Source: Liopterus haemorrhoidalis
Lineage: Eukaryota; Arthropoda; Insecta; Coleoptera; Dytiscidae
NCBI GenBank assembly: GCA_963971575.1
Contig: OZ020612.1
Span: forward strand, 36,249,916 to 36,313,915
DNA: 64,000 bases
Direction of reading: 5' to 3'
The position numbers and the translations under genes are program-made. The notes under the pieces are model-generated. The model saw only the letters and a list, made by a program, of their open reading frames with translations. It searched no databases and was not told where the DNA came from. How positions within the stretch are numbered: position 1 is the stretch's first letter; each line of letters starts with the position of its first letter. Below, piece after piece: positions 16,503 to 29,225 of this stretch.

Positions 16503-19500
16503 GCAATTGTTTTAAAAATCTTTGATTTAATGTACTATATAGGGTTATTTAGGGTCCTCAGTTTAGGAATTATGATTGTAGAATGAGCTTAGAGATAACA
16601 GGACGATTTTAACAACCTCGAGAAAACTAGCTAACATAGCTTTTATACTTTTGGCTCAATACTACGAAAAAAATCTGCCCACACCGGGCGCCTGCTTTAG
16701 TTATTTAACCAAAATTATTCCCTCTTTTTATTTGCAAAATTATTACTTACTTGTACCGTTAGGTGTCAAAAGTTTTCGTTTGTTGTACAAGTGGTTTTAT
16801 TTTCATCCATTAGTATGAAAACTTATTATTTAATATTAAATTAATTAATTGAACTTAATTATTTGATAAATCTAAATATTAATTATTTAAAAATTCATCG
16901 AAAAAAAAAAGCGAAGGGGAACCAAATGTTACATTACAACTAGGTTTATTTTTCAATGCTTTCTTTTTTCTATTGCAATATATTTAATTTGGAAGATAAT
17001 TTTCTTTTGGTACTTTTGTACTTCTTTAAATGTTAAAAGTACAATCGCAAAATAATGAAAAATATTTTCAAATTTGTAAAAACAACTTTTACAGAATCTA
17101 CACTGACTTATGTTTTAAATATTTTGTATTTAATTGTTAAGTAGCATTATTTTTAATTATCACTTTTCATAACTTAGATAAATGTAGTCAATTAAAGGTG
17201 CAACCTTGTTTTATTTTGTATTTTATTAATTATATTTTGTTTATTTTAATTGTTGAACAAGGCAGTTTTAACATTTATAAATTTATACATACATTGTATA
17301 CATAATAAACATTTTCAGCCCAAAATGGTATTTTTTTGTTTAAGGGCTGTTTTTAGAACAATACTACTTGGCAATCGCCTTTATTGGTCTCACTTATAAA
17401 AAACTTTTATGTCTAGTTTATTTTAAAATTTTATTCAGCAGCATTGCTAAGTTGATTTACTTACAAGCATACTGTTGATTTACTTAAGCTAGAAAACTGC
17501 AAATAGTCGGTGAATTTTACATTATTGGTTAAAGTCTGGGGTTCATGGAATATCTCTATATTATTTAATCATATAAAATAGTTTTGAGAAATTTAAATCA
17601 GAATTTTACTGTGGTGCACAAAATTACTCAAAATTAGTGAGTATAACTCTTGGACAACATTAGTTTATACACAATTTATTCTTCTTTTGGTTTATTTTTT
17701 TGTTTATAAATTAAGTTTCCTGCGGATATTACACCACTTCGGATTTTTCACCTTCTAATACTGTGCTGTCAGCTCACTACCACACTTAAACTGAGTAATG
17801 TTTATACAGAGATGCTGATTTCGAATACAATTTTAGTTACCCTCCATCTTGTTAGGTTTTAAAAATAGAAAATAACGAAAGTAAATTATATCAGAATTTT
17901 TGATTTATTTATATTCTTAGCAAAATGTCAATAAAAATACAAAAACCAATAAAAAACAAGAAAAGTGGATTAATTTCATAAAACGAAAACTATTTTTTTT
18001 TTCTCCCTATGAAATCTTTACCTTTGGAAAACTTCGTTTAGTTGTTTTTCTCTTACGCGTAACGTTAGTAATATAAGTTATACATTCGTTAGTAATATAA
18101 CTTTTCAATATCCAATAGTTGTTTGCAATAATTTTTAATTCCATCTACATTGATAACTTCTTTCAATCTCTTTAATGCCGTAGTAAAATCATCGTGTTTT
18201 TCACTAACTGCTCAAAATTTAAAGCAGTAAAGACAGTAAAGTAGTTCAGATGTGAATTGGAAATGAAGTTTTAAGGCCACGTTGCAACCTAACTGCTTAA
18301 ATTTTTTATTCATGTTGTTTACGGTATCTACGTAATTTGAATCTTTGTAATTTCTCAAATATCTACTTTTTGATAATTTCTATAAAACCTATATAAGCTT
18401 CTTTTTAATTTTAACTATACCTGATAAACACACACTACTTATTTTTACAATCAGTATGCAACAAGAAATACAGAAAACATAAAAAATTTCCCGCAACACA
18501 TTCATCGCAGACCTGTGTAGTTATAAAAGTTTACAAGTAAATTTTTAATTACAATTATATCAAATGGGTTTTATTTAGTATTTACATGAGTACACTTATA
18601 AACAAATATTCCTTTTTAATTTGACAATTGCCAAAGGAATTAACCGTTTTGGTTCTATCGAAGTTACTATACTCTATTTTTTTAAAGAACGTAGTAGATG
18701 GCGCTGGGATCGCGGCCTATTTCACACTATCAAATTAAAGTTTTTAATTTAAAATTAAATAAATTTTGCGGTAAATTCAAATTTCACGTTTCAAAATTAA
18801 TGTTTTTTAAAAATTTATAATTTAAATGCATAAAATTGCTATTATTCTTAATTTCTAAATAAATTGTAAAATATTTTATTTTCAAATAGTTTAAAATTTA
18901 ACTAAAATATATTATAATATTTATACAAACCTGTCACATATAAAAAATAATATTACAATTGATATTTATTTAAAATTTAATATTTATACAAAACTTATAA
19001 AAATAATTAAGAAAAATATATATTTATAAAATAATATTGGAAATCAGTCTGAATCATCAGTGGATTCTTCTTCATTTCAAGTTTATTTTTAATCGACACT
19101 ATAACACAAACGTAATACGGACATAAATACATATAACGGCAACAAAAATTATTAATATGGCGCTCGTTGGCAGTGAAGAATGTGACAGTTGACAGCAAAA
19201 CAACTATTGTGTTTGGTACCAGAGGCGTACGTACATTAATTCATTTTCAGACGACTTCATTTTAAAATATTTCTCTTAATATATATATTATAAATTAATC
19301 TGAAATCTATTTATTCACTGGGTTTTATATTCTAACATTATTTTAACGTATACCGCCGTTTTATTTATTAGAAATAATAGATATTGTAGTAATATATTCA
19401 CCGTAAACTTAGTTTGTACGCCATGTTTACAAATTTGGGTTAAAATGACAGAGACAAATAGAATAAGTTGAGACAGAAATCTATTTTTGTACAGTGTAAA

Positions 19501-21037
19501 CTTTTCCAAATTCTTGCCCAATTAAAAACAAGATCGAAATAGCTCCTATCTTGTATAGTAAAATTTTAGAAAAAATAAGATCCGTGGTGCGAGTTTAGAC
19601 GTGAACCTCTCCGAATCGGTATCATACAATGGAGAATGGGCATGCGCTCATTAATCACCTTTTTGCGGTAGCCCTGCAGCTATAACCAGTTTTCTGTCGT
19701 AAAATGTGACATCTTTAATAAAAAATCACAATTTATCACAATATTATTATATTTGACATCTGCTTACCATGGATTCAATTCTTTGCTGTTTCAGAATCTT
19801 TAATTCTGTAGTATTTTATAATTTCCGTACCTAAAAAAAAATTTAGTGCATATCACTGTTTATAAGTAAGGCCATAATTTATAATTTAAATCTCGATTAA
19901 ATAACAATTTTAAAAAGAGAATACAAAAAAGTACAATAACTTAATTTTAATTATATAAGAATTTGTAATTTTCTTTACTTAATGGGCGATAGCTAAGTAT
20001 ATTTTAGTACTTAAGATTTATTTGTAATACTCAACTTTGTAATTTATTAATGTCAGATAATCGGGAATTATTGGATTAAATTTTGTTGGTTAGATTGTAA
20101 AAATATTCTTTTTTACACTATATTATAGAAAATACCATATAGTATTAATATTGAAACATCACATTCTGTAATAAATTTTAAAATGTAGATTTTACAATTT
20201 GCAAATCTTGCCAAATTAATAACTCATATTGTTACTATATTTGTCTTCACACGTAAAAGTATTTATTGTTTATTTGTGGACCATAGTTTGTGTTTCGTAG
20301 GTAAAATTGAATGTTATCTTTTAAAGAATGTTTTAAAAGAAATGAAAAGACTATCAGAAAAAAGCAATACCTTTGAAAAATAATTTATATTTAAGTTGAA
20401 GACAAGTAATGGTAACAATCTTGTTCGATTTCTTGTTACATTTTGCGAGAATGTGAAAGAGTGCCTATGTGTCAATATTGTATATTCTTTAAATAAAAGT
20501 TATTACAACTAATATTGGGTTATTTTTTTATACATTTACATTAGTGGCGTAGCCAAATGGATGTTTGGGTGTGTATATGCTCCCCATTTGAGAATATGCG
20601 TGTCAAAGAAGAATGTTGATAAAGAGGTTAGTTAGTTTTTTTTTTTTTTTTTTTTTTTTGTGCACTCTAGAATGGTTATTTGCACCCAACGCAGCCAATC
20701 TAAATGACTACACTACATATTAAAAACAATAAATAATTATAACCTTATACGCGTACTCAATAAAAGATATCTTGCACGGACAAATACAAATAAATAAGAT
20801 AAAAAATCTGTTCGAAAAATTGAACAGACGCAGGGTGATGGTAAGAGGCCGTAAAGGCGCCAATTGCCATAGAATATCAGTCTTGATTAATGTTACGTAT
20901 GAGTCCACCAAAACTAGACTGTATTCTTAGAATGAAGTATATTATAACGTTAGAAACGAGAAGGCTTGGTTGTAAGAGTGAGGTGTAGTGAAGAGTGAGT
21001 GATAATATGTTTTTTTAATTTTTTTTATCTATTTTTG
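16503..21037. other. AT-rich intergenic DNA, no gene recognised
   Basis: Both strands contain only short, AT-biased open frames without domains. A TAGTGGCGTAGCC word near 20544 resembles one end of a hAT element, but no partner end was found. A T run of about 20 bases lies at 20640-20660. Nothing else is supported. Confidence 0.5.
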
Positions 21038-21525
21038 ACAATTGTTTTCCCCAAAAGACTATTAAAAAACATACCGTCAATATAAAAGACATTGCACCCT
21101 GGTTTAATAATAATTTCCGAAATATGCGTAACACTCTATGTGAACTGGACCTTGCTTACTCTAATAATCCTAGTCAAGAAAATCGGATCAACAGGAATGC
21201 ATTTAGATCTAAATATCGGTCTGAAATAACTTAAAAAAAGGCTAAAATAGAAGCCAATTCTGTTTATGTTAAAACTTCAAATAATATTTCTAAATCTACC
21301 TGGGACGTCATCAATAACAACAGACAAACAAAAAAATCAAAATTTATGCCTGAAACAGATATCTCCGCCAATGCCTTCAATTACTACTTTACGAATATTT
21401 CAAATACCATCTTAAATTCATTGCCAACTAACAATATTTCCCCTCTATCTTATATGGAATCAATAAGAGTCAACAAAACCTTCTGTTTTACACCTGTCTC
21501 ACAAGTTCAAGTGAGAAACGCAATT
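21038..21525 (+). pseudogene. CR1/L2-like retrotransposon, part 1 (endonuclease-RT linker)
   Basis: The translation APWFNNNFRNMRN...CELDLAYSNN, then KYRSEIT-stop-KKAKIEANSVYVKTSNNISKS and ANAFNYYFTNISNTI, is the linker between endonuclease and reverse transcriptase of CR1/L2-group elements (compare 44870-45200 here). One in-frame stop is present. The copy is 5' truncated: no endonuclease precedes it. The frame breaks off after QVRNAI near 21520 and resumes at about 24356 with LNNSKVMDIYALNVDIIK, so about 2.8 kb has been inserted in this element. Confidence 0.8.
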
Positions 21526-21639
21526 AACATCAGGGATCAGCTATATAAGCATATGAAATTACATCCTTAGAACAATAAAATACATGAAACTTAGTTATTG
21601 TACAAAAAATGAATTCCTTGCATAATTAAACCAGTGGCG

Positions 21640-22395
21640 AAGGGAAACCTACGCTATACTTGCCCTCCCATAAAAAAAATAATAATTTAATTTTTTTTTT
21701 TAAATCTTTATATAAATCTTCAAAAATACATAATAATAATAATAATAATAATAATACTTTATTTAGTATACCAAAGGTTTCACTTCGTCATTACAATATA
21801 CACTTATGTACTATAGAGATGATAAAATATAAAATATATCAAATTATGTTCTACACAAATTATTGTCCAAGGCTTGGTTTACTAGTTACGAATTAATTAT
21901 CATAACCATGGAAACGTTACATATAAGTATGAAAAAATTGAGACTTGGAAAAATTTTAAATAATTTTACAAAAATTTTTCGAAATTTTTCGTTTTATCAA
22001 AAAACGTCTCAAATAAAAGTTATTAGTTATTGCATTTATAGTAACTTTTGTTCAATAAAAATTTTCAAAATATTTTTCTGTTGCTAAATATTCGCAAAAA
22101 TCTTAAAATCGACACGACTAAACTCCCATTTCTAGTCAACCGGTCTTCATAAAAAACAATAGGGTTCTTCCCATTTAATAGGAGAATTTTTTAGTACCAG
22201 AACGAATTCTCTAAGTTGAACCGTTCTTGAGTTATCGTGTATACACACAGACACACACACATACGGACGGCACTTCGAAAATAGGTTTTTTGGATTCCCT
22301 GGACCATGAAACGTGGTCATCGGTCAAAATCTCGACATCGAAAATTTTCGCGATTACAATACTTGCCCCTTATATATTAAGGTCGGGCAAGTAAA
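21640..22395. repeat. repeat block with inverted copy in the ABCC intron
   Basis: It starts near CCAGTGGCGAAGGGAAACC, contains (TAA)n at about 21732-21755 followed by TACTTTATTTAG (a reversed non-LTR 3' tail is possible), then from 21860 to 22390 matches the reverse complement of 14690-15200 (shared CCATGGAAACGTTACATATA and AATCTTAAAATCGACACGA). A CA-rich stretch lies at 22240-22262. It was probably carried in, or came in separately, next to the inner retrotransposon at 22396. Confidence 0.6.
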
Positions 22396-24354
22396 AATTA
22401 AAAATTGAATATTTTAAAAAATCCATTAACCTGGCGCAAAATAATTCAAAGAAAATGTGGCAAATAGCAAAGGAATCTTTAAAAAAAGCCAGAACAGATA
22501 ACATAGTTAAACAAATTAAAGTTCAAAATGAAATTATTATAGAAAAACATGATATTGCAGATAACTTCAATAAATATTTTGTAAATGTAGGTAATGCATT
22601 GGCTGAACAAATCAAACCTGACGTGATAAACAAGAATCATTTTTTAAAGCAATTGATACAAATCAAAAATCCTTTTATTTAACACCAATTTCTTCTGATG
22701 AAATTGAGAATACTATTAAGTCATTAAAAAACACAAAAACTACAGTTAATGATAATTAAAATTCACAATTATTAAAGAATATAAGCCCGGAAATATCAAT
22801 TCCTTTAAGTTTTATTTTTAACTAATGTTTATTAAATTGCTACTTCCCTAAAATTCTAAAAATATCGCACGTACATCCAATTTATAAGAACGGCCCAACA
22901 AATCTATTACACAATTATAGACCAAATATCTATAACATCAACTTTGTCGAAAATTTTTTGAAATCCTTTTAAAGAATAGACTATTATCATTTCTCGAAAA
23001 ACACAATATTATTGCAAATAATCAATTTGGTTTTACTAAAAACAAGTGTGTCGAAGATACTATAGCAACACTTACTGAAAAAATTTACCAATCATTAGAC
23101 AATTCCAGGCCTTGTTTAGCTGTTTTCCTTGATCTCGCAAAGGCTTTTGACACTGTGAACCATGCTATACTTTTAAGAAAACTAGAAATTTATGGTATAA
23201 GGGGAACAGGCAACAAACTTTTTCGGAGTTATCTGAAAGATAGAGTACAAGCGGTAAAAATAGAAGACAGTATTAGTTCTAGGCTCCCAATATCCTGTGG
23301 TGTGCCTCAGGGTACGGTGTTGGGACCAGTTCTCTTCTTAATTTACATTAATGATTTATTGAAATTAAAAGAATTAAAAAGTACTATTCTTTCTTATGCA
23401 GATGATACTGCTTTGTTTTTCGAATCTAGCACTTGGAATGAAGTTAAGGATATGGCTGAAAGGGATCTGGAATTGATAAAAAATTGGCTAGATGCAAATA
23501 TCCTTTCGCTTAATTATAAAAAATCTTATTTTGTAGTCTTTAGCAACAATAAAAAAACTCAGCCCAACTTTGATTTGATCAAAATTCATAGTAACTGTTC
23601 TAACGTTAATTGCAACTGTGTTGTAACTATTGAAAAATCTGACTCTGTAAATTATCTAGGAATATTGATTGACTGTAATCTTAAGTGGGATAAACATATT
23701 TACACATTGTATAACCGTCTAAGAAAAACTATATACTCAATATTAATAAAAGCAAGGCTCATATCTTACATATACAACATCCCTATGTTACTAGATATTC
23801 TGGGCAAGCCTTACAAAGCAATTAAAACGATAGGACAGAGGAGTTTTAATTATTTTGTACCAAAAATCTACAATAAATTGCATAATTTCGCTTCACGACA
23901 TCAGATTAATATTCATCAAAATAACGTAATCAAAATTGCCAAAAAATGGATTAACCAGCTGACAAAAATTGAACTAGATTCAATCTTTAACAACTGTTAA
24001 TATCTTGTAAATACATTGCACATCTTTTATTTTTACTTTAGCAAGTATATAAAAGTTAAAATAACTAATATATAATATATACATAGGATCGCTCACTACT
24101 TAAAATCCATATTCATTGATACCACGCACATACCTTTGTGGTATATGTGGTGTTTCCCCTGCATAGTAATAAGTGGTATATCTACTAAATTGTTTTAGCT
24201 TTACAGCTATTATTTATTAAAATAATATTTCTGTTTATATTTTGTGCTTTTTCTATTTGGGGTTTAATCTCTTATTGCATATACTTTATAAATGTACCAA
24301 TTTATACCTCTGTAATATGTTAAATAAAGATACATTATTATTATTATTATTATT
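22396..24354 (+). pseudogene. inner CR1/L2-like retrotransposon (RT, (ATT)n tail)
   Basis: 5'-truncated non-LTR element. The linker (MWQIAKESLKKARTDN, 22455-22682) leads, after stops and frameshifts, to the reverse transcriptase: AVFLDLAKAFDTVNHAILL (motif A), SCGVPQGTVLGPVLFLIYIN (motif B), and SYADDTALF with catalytic YADD at 23395-23406. The open frame runs to 24000 but lacks part of the thumb seen in intact relatives. The 3' UTR ends with AATAAAGATACA and (TTA)n at about 24336-24353. It lies inside another element of the same broad group, so it is the younger of the two. Confidence 0.85.
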
Positions 24355-24355
24355 C

Positions 24356-25945
24356 GTTAAATAATAGTAAGGTTATGGACATTTATGCCTTAAATGTTGA
24401 TATAATAAAAACTATAAAAAATTTAATTATTTATCCCATCACTAAAATTATTAATATTTGCATAGCTTCGAGTACCTTCCCCAATTCGCTCAAAACAGCC
24501 TCTATCTTACCCTTGCATAAAAAGGATAACCCTAACGACTCAAATAATTTTAGACCAGTTTCTCTCCTCCCTATTTTTTCTAAAATATTTGAAAAAATAA
24601 TATATAAACAAATATCAATGTATTTTGAACACAATAATATATTTAATGATGCCCAATTTGGTTTTAGACCAAAAAAGTCAACAACCGATGCAATACTGGC
24701 CTTCACTAATGAGGTATCGAACGGACTTGAAGCCGGGGATTACTGCCTTTCGACTTTCTTAGACCTGAGTAAAGCGTTTGACTGTGTCTCCCACGCAATA
24801 TTGTTGGATAAACTAAAAAAGTATGGTTTTGAAGATGACAGTTGTGCTTTTATAACGTCATATTTAATTAATCGTGTACAATACGTAAAAGTTAATGACA
24901 TAATATCAGATCCGCCTTATATTATCTGTGGTGTGCCGCAAGGCTCAATTTTAGGGCCGTTGCTATTCTTAATCTATATAAATGATTTCCCTTGTTCTAT
25001 ACACAATTGTTCTCATTTTTTATATGCTGATGATACAACCATTCTCACTCGATCTCAGTCATATGATGACCTATTACCGAACAATGAGGAAATTATTAAT
25101 AAAGCACATTTTTGGTTTCTTACCAACAAATTAAGTCTAAATATTAGTAAAACTAATAATTTACTTATAACTTTAAGAAATAATAATTTCAATAACCCTG
25201 CTTCTGTCACTTTCCTAGGTGTTCAAATAGACCCAACTCTTAAATGGGATAAACACGTATCTGTGTTATCAAGAAAATTATGCAGTACTATATATCTTTT
25301 CAGGAATTTAGTGAACTGCGTGTCGGTGAATATTTTACGTATTTCTTATTACGCGCTATTCCAGTCTCAGATATCTTACGCTCTATCTGTATGGGGACAC
25401 AGTCCATCAGCGGAACGTATTTTTAAATTGCAAAGACGCGTAATAAGGATAATCGCGGGAGTATCCTATAAAGCAGATTGCATGGAACATTTTATCAATC
25501 TAAATATAATGACTCTGCCATCCCTTTATATTTATCAGTGTCTCGTCTACGGATTTAAAAATGTTGGATCGTACACTACTGTTGAGCAGTTACATTCTTA
25601 CAAAACAAGAAATAAATCAAAAATCTACCCTGTTTATACTAGTTTATCAAAAACAAGAAATTAATATTCAATTAAATTCTTAAATGTGTTACCAACAGAA
25701 GTCAAATCAAACTCCATAGAAATATTTAAAAATAAAATGAATCATTTTCTTATACAGCATCCTTTTTATAAAGTGGAAGATTTTACTAATTTTAATTTTA
25801 AGACAGTAAAATGGTAATTTTTAACTTATAAATGTAAATGTGTTTTTGCAAAGTGTTTTTATAAATTTTATTATTGTATGACCTAAATATGTATTTCTGA
25901 CTGACTTAAAACACATTACGTGTAATTTTGTCAATAAATTATCAT

Positions 25946-26008
<63 letters not shown>

Positions 26009-26010
26009 TT
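24356..26010 (+). pseudogene. outer CR1/L2-like retrotransposon, part 2 (RT, (ATTT)n tail)
   Basis: Continuation of the element begun at 21038. The 429-codon frame (24375-25664) gives NNFRPVSLLPIFSKIFEKII, STFLDLSKAFDCVSHAILLD, ICGVPQGSILGPLLFLIYIN, YADD at 25023-25034, the thumb FLGVQIDPTLKWDKHVSVLS, and YALSVWGHSP. It ends at an early TAA; the reading continues as NSLKCVTNRSQIKLH-like sequence in a broken frame to about 25815. The tail AATAAATTATC and (ATTT)n fills about 25938-26010. The linker half lies 2.8 kb upstream. Confidence 0.85.
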
Positions 26011-26017
26011 TTTTTAT

Positions 26018-26130
26018 TTAATTGAAAACAGTAATAACTCCGTATGAGTGAGTACCTGTTTATATACGTCTATCAAGTTTCGGTTTTTTCTGTCCAAAAT
26101 TTTTGCTAACTAAACCTAACTTAATTAGTT
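26018..26130. repeat. ~100-bp repeat, inverted partner at 8885-9000
   Basis: The reverse complement reads TTAGGTTTAGTTAGCAAAAA, TTTGGACAGAAAAA and GACGTATATAAACAGGTAC, matching the intron sequence at 8885-9000. It abuts the (ATTT)n tail on its left; the partner has (AAAT)n nearby, so tail and repeat may have travelled together. Confidence 0.6.
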
Positions 26131-26179
26131 TTATCATTGATTGTTTGCATATAGTGAAGATATATAAATGCTTTATACA

Positions 26180-26504
26180 CAGGGGTGTAGTAGTGCCAGG
26201 GCGCCGCCCCGGTACTTTTTTTGAGTGGTAGGGCGCCGCCTTGGCACTTTTCTTAATTCAATAACCAATACATTTATTTTACTTAAGACATAAATAGTAT
26301 CTTTTTCGTTTGCGTACAACTCGGTTGGCCAACAATGTACATTTATGCCAACAATGAATGTGACAGTTGTCTTGGTTTTCATTTTTAAAGCCTCGCGAAA
26401 CACCTTCGCACGTAATACGCAGTAAAGACTTACGTCAAGTTAGGTTAGGTTAAGTTAACGGACGTAAGCGCCCTGCCACTTTTTTTTTTAGGACTACACC
26501 CCTG
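26180..26504. mobile_element. hAT-type MITE (CAGGGGTGTAG ends)
   Basis: CAGGGGTGTAGTAGTGCCAG at 26180 pairs with the right end ...GGACTACACCCCTG (26504). CAGGGGTG is a classic hAT terminus. The 325-bp unit is non-coding. Its right end touches the left end of another MITE without a spacer, so its target duplication is not visible. Confidence 0.7.
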
Positions 26505-26776
26505 CAGAGCCGCAGTAAGGAAAACTTGCGCTAGGGGCAGAGCTGTGTTTTGGCGCCCTTGGCAAATAAAAACAAGGTTCTCACCTCTCAAAATTTAGGT
26601 GATGAGCTAAAAAAAAAAAGGTCCTCACCTCCAAAAATCCAAGTGACGAGGAAAACAAAAAAAAGGTCCTCGCCTTCGCAATGGCGCCCCTTAGTCAAAC
26701 CCGTCAGCGCCCTTTTCCTTAATGCGCCCGGGGCCGTTGCCCCCTCCGCCCCCCCCCACCCCTTACTGCGGCTCTG
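26505..26776. mobile_element. hAT-type MITE (CAGAGCCGCAGTAAGG ends)
   Basis: The 16-bp ends at 26505-26520 and 26761-26776 are perfect inverted repeats. Inside are copies of the GGTCCTCACCTCC / AAGTGACGAG minisatellite unit found in the TAGGGTGAC MITEs at 13580 and 48035, although the terminal repeats are different. Poly-C tracts lie near the right end. No 8-bp duplication is visible. Confidence 0.75.
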
Positions 26777-27139
26777 CCTAAACCGTTTGCGACTTGGGCC
26801 TCGATGTAAGTAAATACAGCCCTAACTATATTATGACGTTACTAGCCAGTTGACGGGAAAAAAGCACTCTAAAAGATTTTTAAATATATAAGACTGAACT
26901 TGGTTCAAAATCCATTGCAAAGATTCCTTAAGCCTCCTCACCACGTCAAGGTGTCAGTCTACGAGGAGGTTTTTTTTGAAACAGAGAAAAGGCAGAAGGC
27001 TGCCAAAAAAACTGTATGGTTGTTAACCGTACGCCGTACGTTAGATTAGGGAAACCCAAGAGAATGGTTACACCTGAATGGATGGGTCCGAAGACGAATT
27101 TGTTACAAGTCACAAGTCAGTACGTATAATGGAAGGAAG
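26777..27139. other. spacer without recognised features
   Basis: No open frame or repeat was recognised. It contains a T run near 26970 and ends in the GAAGGAAG word that is duplicated around the next element. Confidence 0.5.
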
Positions 27140-27746
27140 CAGGGCTGGATTTTCCTATAAGCTAAGCAGGCTTAAGCCTAGGGCCTCCTAAGTCCAGAGG
27201 GCCTCAATATTCAAAAAGATGCGTAGGTACTAAAAATAAAATATGCTAGAACACAAGAAACACAGACCATACGATGGGTTTTATAATTCACCCTGAATCT
27301 AGTTTTGCTCTTTATAGGTTAACTAAGGCAAAATACGTTTTTGAACATGTTAATGTGTAGCAAAAAGTCGACATCTCATTGGGCCTAAGAGATATTGAGG
27401 AATCCGTAAAAAAAGCATTTCACCCCTTTAGAAGAACTTCCTCAGTCTCATGCAGACCTCTACCGAATAATGCATAAAGAAAAAAATACAGATGGCTTAA
27501 CCTAACACAGAAGCAATCCTACGACTGCTTCTTAGTTTAATGGTCACTAACTGCTTTGAAGTGAGGTCTTTTTTAAAACTCAACAGAATTAAAAATGAAT
27601 TAAGGAGCACAATGTCTCAATACAGGTTATCCGCACTGAGCATTCAAAGTGATAAACTTAGAAATATTAAAAAAAGGAGGTGGTCTATTGAAGGGGCCTA
27701 AAAATTTGAGTAGCCTAGGGCCTCGCGTTATATAAATCCGGCCCTG
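27140..27746 (+). mobile_element. hAT deletion derivative with perfect 8-bp duplication
   Basis: CAGGGCTGGATTT at 27140 pairs with AAATCCGGCCCTG at 27746, and GAAGGAAG flanks both sides (27132-27139 and 27747-27754). At 607 bp it is far shorter than an autonomous hAT, but it keeps the end of the transposase gene (27540-27701). It is a direct internal-deletion derivative and shows what its parent transposase looked like. Confidence 0.9.
27540..27701 (+). pseudogene. hAT transposase C-terminal (dimerisation) remnant
   Basis: The 53-codon frame contains SFLKLNRIKNELRSTMSQYR followed by LSALSIQSDKLRN. S(F/S)LK-LK-IKN-LRS-MSQ-RL--L is the conserved hAT-family C-terminal dimerisation motif of ZMYM/hAT transposases. 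The N-terminal BED finger and the DDE catalytic core are missing. The frame ends at TAA shortly before the terminal repeat, as in full hAT elements. Confidence 0.75.
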
Positions 27747-27831
27747 GAAGGAAGAGATGACTTTAGTTAACAGTGACATCTGTAGGATTTTACTGAAGAT
27801 TACACTGAAACTTTCCTTCAATCAGTAGCGC

Positions 27832-28354
27832 ACCCAGAGGGCGGGTACTAGCCCCCCCCCCCCCCCAAGAAAGAAGAAAATATAAACACACTAGAAAATT
27901 TGTGGTGTATGAAATATTATTTTATTAGTCAGCTGTTTGTTTGGTACCTTGTTTGTGTTTCGAACCGTCACTGGTAAAATAGCTGAAGTTCGCGTCGATT
28001 TGATGACCCATTGTGTTGTTTCGAAAATGAACGACCTATATTTATGAACAAGTTACGTAATTGTCTGAAGGTTACCGCTAATAACATACATCTTGTCAGA
28101 AGCTGTAACTATTTCATTCGTGAACACTAGAAGAAATATTGCGCACGCGTTTGGTGCTCTAATCTGTAATGGAACGAACTCAGCTCTTCTCTCGACAGAT
28201 CTGTTCGGCCGATTAACTAATCATAAGCCTGCAAATATTTCAATTCGTCCGGCACCCTTGAAAAGTCGGATCGTGTTCAACTTCGTCCGTTTTTCTCTTT
28301 CTAGTATATCGCAATCCTTGTCGAAGCCAAACGTCATATATATTTGAGAAATTA
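27832..28354. other. single hAT-like end and poly-C tract; otherwise empty
   Basis: CAGTAGCGCACCCAGAGGGCGGG near 27832 looks like one hAT terminus and is followed by a poly-C tract at about 27851-27866. No matching right end was found. An 84-codon open frame at 28093-28347 shows no domain. Confidence 0.4.
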
Positions 28355-28498
28355 AGGGTTGGCTATGAAAAAATAAAATAATGTCTACTGCAAGCTTTAC
28401 ATAACAATAAATAACTTATGACATCAACAACAGTGATGAAAGTTAATTAATTATATAGCTTGCAGTAGACATTATTTTATTTTTCCATAGCCAACCCT
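28355..28498. mobile_element. 144-bp foldback MITE with TA duplication
   Basis: AGGGTTGGCTATG, AAATAAAATAATGTCTACTG and CAAGCT on the left are mirrored on the right (AGCTTGCAGTAGACATTATT...CATAGCCAACCCT), giving arms of about 43 bp with one indel. TA stands on both sides. Likely Tc1/mariner-mobilised; non-coding. Confidence 0.85.
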
Positions 28499-29225
28499 TA
28501 TGTAATTTCTTTTTGAACTCATGGTATAAACAATATGCTGCATTAGCTCTATTTCGATTATGTAAATACAAGATATATTCATAATTAATAATTTGATTTC
28601 AGGGTGTTTGAAATATTTTAAATCTTAATAACGAAGATAGTAATTAATGTCATAAAATTTAAATGAAGTTAGTTACGCTTCAAAAAAACCTTCTGTCTGA
28701 GCATAGAGCTGAAAACTGGATCCGTCGAGTTGAGTACATGGCATTCACACTTCATCCGCGAATAAAGCTGAAAATAGTCGAGTTCTAGCAGTGAAACAAT
28801 AAGAACGTATCTACATACTAGCGCGCTCAGTTATCAGTGCACGAAATTGAAGTTTCAACTTGTCTAACATCTAACTGACACGTGCCATCAAACCCGCCCT
28901 AATAAATTAAATAAATTGTTTTATTGTGTAAGTTTTATAAATTTACTCACTATTACAATGCACGACATAAACAAACGCAATGCAGATCATCACCAGCCTT
29001 CAATGAAACGCAAAACTTTTGGAGCACAGAGGAATTCAACACTACAATATACACAACAATACAAATATTTTTCTCTACAAATCAAATATTAGGTAAGTGA
29101 TTCAACACCCTGAACTTTCTACCAAAACCCATTGCAGTCAGAAAAACCTAAGATATAAATTCCGCCTATCTTTCTGTGAGCACTTAATTATAAACAAAAT
29201 TGTAGAAGACCTAAGAACATTAATA
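28499..29225. other. AT-rich spacer without recognised features
   Basis: No open frame, terminal repeat or RNA gene was recognised on either strand. Confidence 0.45.

Noticed and set aside
20544..20560. hAT element starting TAGTGGCGTAGCC
   Set aside because: Only one end was visible; no partner end or duplication found.
25938..26010. CRISPR-like regular repeat
   Set aside because: It is an (ATTT)n tail of a non-LTR element; no spacers. The (ATT)n runs at 24336 and 46858 likewise.
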